Of a stretch of DNA of 10,144 nucleotides, positions 1 to 6,775 are shown piece after piece. Both the position numbers and the translations under genes were made by a program. Source of the stretch: Actinomycetota bacterium (GTDB lineage Bacteria > Actinomycetota > Humimicrobiia > Humimicrobiales > Humimicrobiaceae); the NCBI GenBank assembly GCA_028718045.1, contig JAQUMQ010000033.1, positions 1 to 10,144 on the forward strand, written 5' to 3'. The notes under the pieces are model-generated. The model saw nothing but the letters and a program-made list of their open reading frames with translations. It searched no databases and had not been told where the DNA came from. Within the stretch, counting starts at the first letter, position 1. Each line of letters opens with the position of its first letter.

Positions 1-990
1 CAAAACAGATATGTACGGACTTGTAAATTTAGGCTGTAAAAATCCAAAAGCCCTTGGAAGATATCCGTCTCTTGCAACCGCAAAAAGAATTCTTGACGAA
101 TAAAGCATAAGCCCCAGCAGCGTTCCGAATAGCGATGCGATTGAAGCAATATTAATCAAGGTAATAACAATAGGTGGAGCAATATTCCAGATCGCAACAA
201 TAATGGGCGCATCTGCGGCTCCTAGTTCTTCCCATGGCATTATTCCTACCGAAGCCCACCATACCAGTAAAGCAACGGCTAAAAGAGTAAGTATCGAAAA
301 AAGAAATCCTTTCGGAAGTGACTTTCCGGGATTTTTCAGCTCTTCTGCTAATCCGATAGTGGTATCGCATCCTATAAAAAACCACATACCAAACGGTATT
401 GCCATCAGAAATCCCAGAAATCCGCCCTGTATAGGAACAGGATTGGTATACATGGTAACACCTTGATTGTTTATGCCCGAGATTATTATAAATACCGCTA
501 TCACAGCTATGGCCAAGCTTGTTATTATTAGCTGTACTTTCGAAGAAAATTTTATATTCAAAATAGCCAGTATCATAACAATTGCAATCGATATGATTGC
601 AATAATAGATTCATTCAGGAAGCCCGAAATACTATGAAGATAACTTGCAAAACCCATTGCCACCGATGAAAGGCCGGTAATTGACGTAAGTAAAATATAT
701 GCTGCAGTAATCGTTCCTGCCATTCCGCCCATAGCCCTTTCGGCAAAAAGATACTCTCCGCCTGTTTTTGGCAAAGACGAACCAAGCTCGGAATCACACA
801 TCAAAACTAAACCGTAAAAAACAAATGAAAACAAAATAGCAATCAAAAATCCGAAAGGTCCGGTAATTCCAAGACCATAATTCCACCCGAAAAATATACC
901 AGAAATTACAGTTGCAACCGAAATGGCAAATACATCCATTGTTCCAATAACCCTTTTTAACTTTCCTTTTTCGGCATTATCTTCAGCCAT
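1..990 (-). CDS. APC-family amino acid/amine permease, ethanolamine-permease-like, 3' end cut by the window
   Basis: The reading frame is open for 330 codons from an ATG at 990 to base 1, so the C-terminus lies outside; family members are usually about 440-480 residues. The ATG has a good ribosome binding site (AAGGGAGAG). About eight hydrophobic segments can be read, near residues 19-40, 45-64, 87-108, 127-146, 150-170, 190-207, 228-248 and 271-295, as expected for an inner-membrane APC transporter. The unwound first helix reads ISGIFFGWNYGLG (29-41), close to what I recall of ethanolamine permeases. Other family marks are TGGEY after helix 2 (76-80), LAEELKNPGKSLPKG after helix 6 (214-228) and the loop SSRILFAVARDGYLPRAFG (298-316). 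It probably imports a cationic or zwitterionic amine or amino acid by ion coupling. It follows the aminotransferase gene by 34 bases, so its cargo is plausibly the transaminase substrate. Family confidence is high; substrate is inference. Confidence 0.9.
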   Translation of the reverse strand, partial: MAEDNAEKGKLKRVIGTMDVFAISVATVISGIFFGWNYGLGITGPFGFLIAILFSFVFYGLVLMCDSELGSSLPKTGGEYLFAERAMGGMAGTITAAYILLTSITGLSSVAMGFASYLHSISGFLNESIIAIISIAIVMILAILNIKFSSKVQLIITSLAIAVIAVFIIISGINNQGVTMYTNPVPIQGGFLGFLMAIPFGMWFFIGCDTTIGLAEELKNPGKSLPKGFLFSILTLLAVALLVWWASVGIMPWEELGAADAPIIVAIWNIAPPIVITLINIASIASLFGTLLGLMLYSSRILFAVARDGYLPRAFGFLQPKFTSPYISVL

Positions 991-1024
991 GCATCTCTCC
1001 CTTCATGTTATATTTGATTCTTTA

Positions 1025-2326
1025 TTATTTGAAATTTAATTTTGAAATAGCTTTATCCAAAATTTTTATTCCTTCATATGCTTTTTCTTCACTGATATTT
1101 AGTGGTGGTCCGAGTCTTAAAACATGGAAGTAATCTCCGCATTCACCAATCAACAAACCTTCATCTTTGCAATATTGAAGTATTTCTTCCGTTTCCTCAG
1201 AAGCAGGCTCTTTTGTTTTTAAATCTTTAACCAATTCGATACCCCAGAAAAGTCCTTTTCCTCTTACGTCACCGATTATTTTGTATTTTTCCTTTAAAAG
1301 CATAAGCTGTTCCTCAAACAAACGTCCGATTTTTTTAGAATTTTCGATTGTCTTATTTTCAAAAATATAATCAAGATTTGCACTGGCGGCTGCACATGAA
1401 ACCGGATTTCCTCCGAAAGTCGATACCGAAGGCCCATAAAAACACGAAGCTATTTCTTCTGTAGATATAAAGACTCCTATCGGAAATCCATTTGCAAGTC
1501 CTTTTGCCATAGCTATTATGTCAGGCTCGACGTCATAATGTTCTATTGCAAACATATTGCCGGTCCTGCCCATACCGCACTGCACCTCATCGATTATAAG
1601 CAATCCTCCGTATTTTTTTGTTATCTCTGCAATAATTTTAAAATAATCCTTTGGGGGAAATATCAAACCGCCAACTCCTTGTATGGTTTCGGCAACCACG
1701 CAAGCTATTTCACCTTTGGTTTGTGTTTGTATAACTTCTTCCAGATATCTTGCACAAGCCATATCGCAACGGTCGGGAGACGAATTGAAATTACACCTAT
1801 AACAATATGCATTAGGCGTGTATCTTATATTTGATATGTTGGTCTGACCTTCGCGCCATACAGAAATAGCAGTCAGTGTTTTGGTCAGCAGCGTTCTTCC
1901 GTGATAACCATGCTGAAGACCTATTACCGTGTCTTTTCCTGTATATATCTGCGCAAGGTTTATGGCTCCTTCAACCGCTTCAGAACCTGAGTTCACAAAA
2001 AAAGACTGCTGAAGTTTTCCCGGGGTGATTTTTGCTAATTTTTCCGCAAGCTCGACAACAGGTATATTGATAAAAAAAGAAGTGGAATGTTGAAGTTCTT
2101 TTATTTGTGCCGAAACCGCATCCGTCACTTTTTTATTGCAATGTCCTGACACTATTACCATTATTCCGGTATAAAAATCGAGGTATTTTTTCCCGTCAAG
2201 ATCATACAAATACTCGCCCTCGCCTTTTTTAATACATAAAGGTTCTTTATAGCTTACATGAACAGACGGCATGATATACTTATTATGTTTCGATATCAGT
2301 TCTTCTTTATTATTTATATTTCCCAT
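1025..2326 (-). CDS. Class III PLP-dependent aminotransferase (omega-amino acid type)
   Basis: A 433-residue protein, full length for acetylornithine/4-aminobutyrate-type (fold type I, class III) transaminases. Visible marks are GHC after the N-terminal substrate loop (61-63), phosphate-cup NSGSEA (112-117), YHGR (141-144), the PLP-ring aspartate D246 in IIDEVQCGMGRTG, the Schiff-base lysine K275 in AMAKGLANG and TFGGNP (303-308). It should move an amino group from an omega-amino acid or amine to pyruvate or 2-oxoglutarate in the cytoplasm, giving a semialdehyde. Four cysteines (C175, C178, C187, C191) sit in an insertion seen in a subset of the family. The ATG has a clear GGGAG site six bases upstream. 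It lies between a UbiD decarboxylase (29-base gap) and a permease (34-base gap). The iron alcohol dehydrogenase in the same run could act on its aldehyde product. The donor (beta-alanine, GABA, 5-aminovalerate or other) cannot be settled from sequence alone. Confidence 0.93.
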   Translation of the reverse strand: MGNINNKEELISKHNKYIMPSVHVSYKEPLCIKKGEGEYLYDLDGKKYLDFYTGIMVIVSGHCNKKVTDAVSAQIKELQHSTSFFINIPVVELAEKLAKITPGKLQQSFFVNSGSEAVEGAINLAQIYTGKDTVIGLQHGYHGRTLLTKTLTAISVWREGQTNISNIRYTPNAYCYRCNFNSSPDRCDMACARYLEEVIQTQTKGEIACVVAETIQGVGGLIFPPKDYFKIIAEITKKYGGLLIIDEVQCGMGRTGNMFAIEHYDVEPDIIAMAKGLANGFPIGVFISTEEIASCFYGPSVSTFGGNPVSCAAASANLDYIFENKTIENSKKIGRLFEEQLMLLKEKYKIIGDVRGKGLFWGIELVKDLKTKEPASEETEEILQYCKDEGLLIGECGDYFHVLRLGPPLNISEEKAYEGIKILDKAISKLNFK

Positions 2327-2355
2327 TTCAAACTCCCTTCATTATTTTTATTGTC

Positions 2356-3720
2356 TTAAAAACCTATACGTTCATATAATTCGCGCCATTCAGGTTTATC
2401 GAATGGTATTGTGGCATCTATTCCGATTTTCGAAGTTAAAACTTCGTCATTTTCATTTAAAATAGAAGGAGGGGTGGTAGATATAGCTGAAGGATCCAAT
2501 AGCCCTTCCATTTTTTTTACTACAAAAATGTCTCTGTCCCACTGTACCCTGGTTGCGATCGCCCATTCGACATCAAAAGGATTATAAATATCTATATCTT
2601 CGTCAACTACAACCACGACTTTTATATCTCTTGCGGATTCTGTTGGAAAAAGTGTTGCAAAAACTGCATGGTTTACTTCAGATTCAGCTTTTTTTCTTAA
2701 TTTAACTACAGCATGGAAACGCGCACAACCTCCTGAAGTCAAATGAATGTCTTGAACTGAAGGCATTGCCGTTTTTACTCTTTTCAAAAGATCAGCTTCA
2801 CGCGGAATGCCGCCAAGATAGAAGTGCTCCAACGTATGCGGAAGCAAATCATGATAAATTGCATTCTTTCTCATTACTATGGCAGAAACCTCAATTACCG
2901 GATTTTTTCTTGGCGGAATATCATATACACCTGAATAATCACCGAAAGGTCCCTCGTCTTCCCTTACTCCATCGATTATTTTACCTTCAATAACAATTTC
3001 GGCATTCGCCGGATATTCAAGATTAATTGTTTTCCCCTTGACGACTTCCAAAGGTTTGCCTATCAACGCAGCAGCTATGTTCATCTCGTCCATATCGTCA
3101 TTTACCAATCCGTCAGGCATTGCTCCTTCCAGCCAAACCGCAGGATGAGCACCTATTATGATTGCCACATCAAGAGGTTTGCCTTTTTTCTCGGCTTTTA
3201 AAAAATACCTCATGAGATGTCTCTCGCGATTGATCATGACATTTATTTTATTGTTCTCGTTAACTTTCATCCTGGCAAAAGAAAGATTGCTTACACCTGT
3301 TTCGGGATCTTTGGCAAGAATCACTCCGGAAGTTATATATCTGCCTTCGTCTTTTCTGTAATGCTTGGGAATCGGTAAAATCTTGATTGTATCAATTTCT
3401 CCTGTCTTTACTATTTCATGTACGGGAGCCTTAGCTTTAACAACTACGGTATTTAGCGGATTTTCCACGGATTTGATAATTTTGTCTTTTATATTTTGCG
3501 TCTTGACACCAAGAGCCATGGCAATGTTTTCCAACTTATTAAAAATATTGGCTACGACAGGCATGTCGTAGCCATCTATATTTTTGAAAAAAACGGTATT
3601 TTTTCTGTCGAATTTTTTTTCGATTTCGCCTATTTCCAATACCGGACTTATGTTGCGTTCAACATCGGTAATTTCGCCTTTTTCTCTTAAAATCTTCAGA
3701 TAATCCCTAAAATCTTCCAT
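2356..3720 (-). CDS. UbiD-family prenylated-FMN-dependent (de)carboxylase
   Basis: A 454-residue single-subunit UbiD homologue of normal family length. Family members remove (or reversibly add) a carboxylate on alpha,beta-unsaturated, aromatic or heteroaromatic acids with prenylated FMN and a divalent metal. By comparison with fungal Fdc1, the catalytic Arg-Glu-Glu/Asp set is present as R150 (NLSFARMKV), E256 and D261 (EGPFGDYSG). The metal ligands correspond to N145, H168 (RERHLM) and E212 (DEMNIAAAL). The C-terminal KIGIDAT (431-437) is typical. The enzyme therefore looks active. The start is supported by AGAGGAG five bases before the ATG. No UbiX/Pad1 prenyltransferase gene is in the window, so the cofactor must come from elsewhere. 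It follows the flavoprotein by 25 bases and precedes the aminotransferase by 29 bases. There is no ubiquinone gene nearby, so a catabolic role is more likely than ubiquinone synthesis. Substrate unknown. Confidence 0.93.
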   Translation of the reverse strand: MEDFRDYLKILREKGEITDVERNISPVLEIGEIEKKFDRKNTVFFKNIDGYDMPVVANIFNKLENIAMALGVKTQNIKDKIIKSVENPLNTVVVKAKAPVHEIVKTGEIDTIKILPIPKHYRKDEGRYITSGVILAKDPETGVSNLSFARMKVNENNKINVMINRERHLMRYFLKAEKKGKPLDVAIIIGAHPAVWLEGAMPDGLVNDDMDEMNIAAALIGKPLEVVKGKTINLEYPANAEIVIEGKIIDGVREDEGPFGDYSGVYDIPPRKNPVIEVSAIVMRKNAIYHDLLPHTLEHFYLGGIPREADLLKRVKTAMPSVQDIHLTSGGCARFHAVVKLRKKAESEVNHAVFATLFPTESARDIKVVVVVDEDIDIYNPFDVEWAIATRVQWDRDIFVVKKMEGLLDPSAISTTPPSILNENDEVLTSKIGIDATIPFDKPEWRELYERIGF

Positions 3721-3745
3721 ATGATCTCCTCTAAATAATTATTTA

Positions 3746-5398
3746 TTACTTTTCAAAGCTTGAAATCACTTTATCTTTTTCAAACCGTAGCAATATCCTC
3801 TTCTGCAGCAAGTCGGATTCTGATGTAAAATCTTCCCTGTAATGCGTTCCTCTCGATTCTTTCCTTAAAAGAGATGCTTTTGCAATAGCATTCCCGACCA
3901 GTGCCATAGAGCATGACTGCGAGAATATACCATTACTTTTTATAAAATTTTTTTCGATTATTTCTTCGGTTATCGAAATGACTTTTTCTAAACCCTCTGC
4001 ATTTCTTATGATGCTTAAATATCTGGAAAACAAATCTTTTAAATAGTTTATTTTTTTGATTTCATCTTCGTTGTTAACCGGCAATAACAGGTTTATTTTT
4101 TCATCTTTATATTTATCAGGCTTGCTTTTCCCCGACACATAGTCGGCAGATGCAATACCGGCTTCATATCCGAATACTTGGCTTTCTATCAAATTATTTC
4201 CGCCAGGCCTGTCTGCTCCGTGAACACCCCCGCTTGCTTCTCCGGCAGCAAACAAACCTTCCACTCCTGTCCGAGCCATGCTGTCTATCAAAATACCTCC
4301 GTTAAACGACTGTACCATTGGAGCTATTTCCAACTTTTCTTTTGTTATATCAAAATCAATTTCCTTGAAAACTTTGTATAAAACCTCGGCTTTATCCATC
4401 AATTCTTTTGTTTTAATGTGGCTAATATCAAGAAAGATACCGCCGTTATCGGTTTCATTTCCCTTTATAATTTCGTTAAACATGGCTATATCGACATACT
4501 TTGCGATAGTCCTGCACGAAAAAGGATATGAAAATCTTTTTGCATTTAGCGCTTCCGTAACATCGACACCATTTGGAAGATATTCTTTCAAAAAATCCTT
4601 CCCGTCTTTATTCAATAGTCTAGGCAAGAATGACCACACATACGAATGGACAATAAATCTCTTGCGAGGAAAAACAACACCGGGTCCGATTTGTATAAAT
4701 TCAAAGTTTACAAGATTTGCTCCGGCTCTTAATGCAGCAGCGTAGCCATAATACCCAAAAGAAAACTTGGAGTTTACATTATATTTAAAAATTCTTCCTG
4801 CACCGCCGGTTGCCAGTATGACTGCTTTGGATTTTATAAAAAGAAAATGTCTCGATTGCTCAAATATCGCCCCAGAAACAACTTCTTGTGCATTTGCAAA
4901 ACCTATGAATTTGCAGTTTTCGATTACCTTAACACCAGATTCAATAATTGCTTTTTTTAAAACTTTTACAATCTCAAATCCTGTTTTTCCGTTAACGGAT
5001 AAAGATCTTGCTTTGCTGCATCCCGATAGCTTCATTTGCTTTACCCTGCCGTCGATATTTTTATCGAACTCGATTCCAAGGTCCATAAGCTCCTTGACTC
5101 TTTTGGCTGCTTTATCGGCAATTACTCTGCAAAGCTTTCTGTCTGCCAATCCTAATCCGGTTTCAATCATATCCTGATAATAAATATCCGGCTTATCTCC
5201 ATCTTCTTCAAAATCAAAAGGAGCATTTATGCCAAATGTTTCAGATGCAAACAAATTCGTGCTTCCGCTAAAACCGAACTGTCCTTCCGTAACTAAAGTC
5301 ACTTCCAATCCGGGACTACTTTTTTTTGCGGCAAGAGCCGCTCTGCAGCCGGCGCCTCCGCCTCCGATTATCAGTATGCTTGTCTTTATTTGTTCCAT
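3746..5398 (-). CDS. FAD-binding flavoprotein of the fumarate reductase/succinate dehydrogenase/L-aspartate oxidase superfamily, atypical active site
   Basis: A 550-residue flavoprotein. The Rossmann FAD motif GGGGAG is at 12-17, SGSTN at 44-48, ATGGAGRIF at 196-204, the C-terminal FAD/substrate motif GGVHGADRPGGNNL at 390-403 and ESRGTHYREDF at 514-524. There is no histidine at the place where membrane fumarate reductases attach FAD covalently, so FAD should be non-covalent. Two active-site arginines appear kept: R397 (R390 of E. coli FrdA) and R296 (FrdA R287). The two substrate-binding histidines are not: the QYHPT region reads QIGPG (Gly238 for FrdA H232) and HYTMGG reads QSFNGG (Gln363 for H355). 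Fumarate or succinate is thus an unlikely substrate. There is no signal peptide and no haem or FMN domain, so it is probably cytoplasmic with a separate electron partner. Its ATG lies 3 bases past the alcohol dehydrogenase stop with no strong binding site, suggesting translational coupling. The exact reaction is unknown. Confidence 0.9.
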   Translation of the reverse strand: MEQIKTSILIIGGGGAGCRAALAAKKSSPGLEVTLVTEGQFGFSGSTNLFASETFGINAPFDFEEDGDKPDIYYQDMIETGLGLADRKLCRVIADKAAKRVKELMDLGIEFDKNIDGRVKQMKLSGCSKARSLSVNGKTGFEIVKVLKKAIIESGVKVIENCKFIGFANAQEVVSGAIFEQSRHFLFIKSKAVILATGGAGRIFKYNVNSKFSFGYYGYAAALRAGANLVNFEFIQIGPGVVFPRKRFIVHSYVWSFLPRLLNKDGKDFLKEYLPNGVDVTEALNAKRFSYPFSCRTIAKYVDIAMFNEIIKGNETDNGGIFLDISHIKTKELMDKAEVLYKVFKEIDFDITKEKLEIAPMVQSFNGGILIDSMARTGVEGLFAAGEASGGVHGADRPGGNNLIESQVFGYEAGIASADYVSGKSKPDKYKDEKINLLLPVNNEDEIKKINYLKDLFSRYLSIIRNAEGLEKVISITEEIIEKNFIKSNGIFSQSCSMALVGNAIAKASLLRKESRGTHYREDFTSESDLLQKRILLRFEKDKVISSFEK

Positions 5399-5401
5399 AT
5401 C

Positions 5402-6559
5402 TTAGTAAGCTTTTTTATATATTGATTGAGCATCTTCCAAAGAAATATCTCTCGGATTGAAATCAAGCAGCCTTTTGGAGCTTTCGAATGCATTTTTTGC
5501 CATATCATCCAAATCTTTGGTTTTTATTCCATAATCTCTTAGCCTATATGAGATGCCCAGATTTTTAATTATTTTCTTTATAAGATCTATGGATTTTTCG
5601 GCTGCTTCGCTTTCCGTAATTGCATAAAAGGACTTATCCAACGCTTTTGAAATTTTTGCGTATTTGCTTTTTGCAAAACTAAGATTATATTCCATTACCC
5701 ACGGTAAAAATATACCCACCGATCTTCCATGCGAAAGGCCATAATCAATTAAAGGATATGCCAGACCATGTGCAGCTCCAAGCCCTGCGCTGCAAAAACC
5801 TATTCCTGCATAAAAAGAACCTAGAGCCATCCATTTTCTTGCATCCTTATCATGATTGCCTTTGATATAAGCATTTACTATATTTCCGCAAATCATTTCT
5901 ATCGCATTTATCGCAAACAAATCGCTTAATAAATTTGCTCCCTTGCTTGCGAAAGCTTCGATAGCATGAGTCAACGCATCCAGTCCCGTTTCTGCAGTAA
6001 TATTGGGCGGAAGATCATACGTGAGCCGGTAATCGATTATTACGGCATCCGCCATATTGTATTCCGAATAAATCGCAACTTTCTGATTTGTATTTTCATC
6101 TACCAAAACGGATATGTGAGTGGCTTCGCTGCCGGTACCTGAAGTAGTGGGAACAAGTATCAAAGGAAAACCTCTTTTTTTTATATTGAAAAGACCGAGG
6201 CACTTTTCAATATCCATTTCATTTTTACTTACTACCGCAACCGCTTTTGCGGTATCCAACACACTTCCGCCACCGATTCCAACAACCAAATCGCAATTAT
6301 TATCATTTAAAAAGGCAATGGCTTCTTTTACTGTCGCCAGATTAGGATTGGGTAAAACTTTATTCCATATCGATACTCCGAAGCCGTTCTTTTTTATCAA
6401 ATCTTCGACAACACTCATAAAAGGCAATTTGCTTATATTATAATCAGTCAATATAAGGACATTTTTACCATTTAGCCTTTTAACTTGTCCGGCTATATTT
6501 TCGATTGCGCATTCTCCGGACAAAACGACATTCGGGAAAAAAACCTTAAAATCAATCAT
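5402..6559 (-). CDS. Iron-containing (group III) alcohol dehydrogenase
   Basis: NAD(P)-dependent reduction of an aldehyde or semialdehyde, or the reverse. The frame is open to an upstream ATG at 6613, but I place the start at 6559: this ATG has AGAGG seven bases upstream, the upstream ATGs have none, and the protein becomes 385 residues, the usual family length. Nucleotide-binding GGGS with D102 (GIGGGSVLD) and TTSGTGSEATH (138-148) are present. The metal ligands read D194 and H198 (LDALTHAIEAF), H264 (AAHGLAYP) and H277 (GLSHGRS), nearly the same numbering as lactaldehyde reductase FucO. Where FucO-type enzymes have HxxxH after the third ligand, this one has HGLAY, with tyrosine at 268. Tyrosine here is also found in other branches of the family, so it marks a subfamily rather than a defect. 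It is the first gene of the left block, preceded by an inverted-repeat leader, and probably works with the transaminase product. The substrate is not determinable. Confidence 0.92.
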   Translation of the reverse strand: MIDFKVFFPNVVLSGECAIENIAGQVKRLNGKNVLILTDYNISKLPFMSVVEDLIKKNGFGVSIWNKVLPNPNLATVKEAIAFLNDNNCDLVVGIGGGSVLDTAKAVAVVSKNEMDIEKCLGLFNIKKRGFPLILVPTTSGTGSEATHISVLVDENTNQKVAIYSEYNMADAVIIDYRLTYDLPPNITAETGLDALTHAIEAFASKGANLLSDLFAINAIEMICGNIVNAYIKGNHDKDARKWMALGSFYAGIGFCSAGLGAAHGLAYPLIDYGLSHGRSVGIFLPWVMEYNLSFAKSKYAKISKALDKSFYAITESEAAEKSIDLIKKIIKNLGISYRLRDYGIKTKDLDDMAKNAFESSKRLLDFNPRDISLEDAQSIYKKAY

Positions 6560-6566
6560 ATTAAAA

Positions 6567-6571
6567 CCTCT
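6567..6571 (-). promoter_or_regulatory. Ribosome binding site deciding the alcohol dehydrogenase start
   Basis: The minus strand reads AGAGG followed by seven bases and then the ATG at 6559. No comparable site precedes the in-frame ATGs at 6613 or 6598, which is why the shorter protein was chosen. Confidence 0.7.
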
Positions 6572-6602
6572 AGTCTCAATTTTTCTACCTTCACGCATAT
6601 CA

Positions 6603-6644
6603 TTTGAGATCATTTTTTTAAATCATATAATCCTTGATCTCAAA
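6603..6644. promoter_or_regulatory. Inverted repeat (10-base perfect arms, 22-base spacer), putative operator or leader hairpin
   Basis: The plus strand reads TTTGAGATCA at 6603-6612 and its exact reverse complement TGATCTCAAA at 6635-6644. The arm centres are 32 bases apart, about three helical turns. Each arm is itself close to a palindrome of the form TTGA-N2-TCAA, as expected of a site for a dimeric repressor. The pair lies 44-85 bases upstream of the alcohol dehydrogenase ATG. A TATGAT hexamer (minus strand, 6627-6622) lies between the arms and could be a -10 box, but the matching -35 (ACCTAT) is poor. If transcribed, the arms could instead pair as an RNA stem. The function is inference; the repeat itself is certain. 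Confidence 0.5.
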
Positions 6645-6775
6645 ATAGGTTTTGTTAATATTTATTTATTTCTTAAAAACATTAATTTTATGGCTTCTCT
6701 TTAGAAAAAATTTTCAAGCAATATAAATACGTTTGTTGTCTTTGTACGTTTATTATTTTTACCTTAATATGATTT

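Larger units (their letters stand above)
6560..6775. other. Intergenic gap between the two gene blocks, no gene seen
   Basis: At 216 bases this is the largest gap in the window, while all others are 3-76 bases. It is very AT-rich. I see no coding frame beyond the 54-base upstream extension of the alcohol dehydrogenase ORF, which lacks a ribosome binding site. There is no GC-rich stem followed by a T-run that would mark an intrinsic terminator after the 6776 stop. It contains the inverted repeat at 6603-6644. It is the best place for a second promoter serving the left block, but no convincing -35/-10 pair is visible. Confidence 0.6.

Noticed and set aside
152..466. Short ORFs on both strands at 152-385, 203-466 and 615-797
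   Set aside because: They overlap the continuous 330-codon permease frame, which has clear transporter motifs and a ribosome binding site.
4278..4745. 155-residue plus-strand ORF, and similar ones such as 4767-5177, 6120-6443 and 6924-7226
   Set aside because: They lie antisense inside well-supported genes, have no recognisable domain, and are explained by codon bias of the opposite strand.
6560..6613. 18-residue N-terminal extension of the alcohol dehydrogenase
   Set aside because: No ribosome binding site precedes the ATGs at 6613 or 6598. The extension exceeds the usual family length, overlaps the inverted repeat arm, and a good site precedes the ATG at 6559.
6728..6751. Direct repeat TACGTTT at 6728-6734 and 6745-6751
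   Set aside because: Only seven bases in very AT-rich DNA with no symmetry or promoter relation; it could easily be chance.
6690..6775. Possible terminator or promoter just downstream of the PreA-like gene
   Set aside because: The only self-complementary stretches are A/T runs. No GC-containing stem with a T-tract and no good -35/-10 pair could be found.
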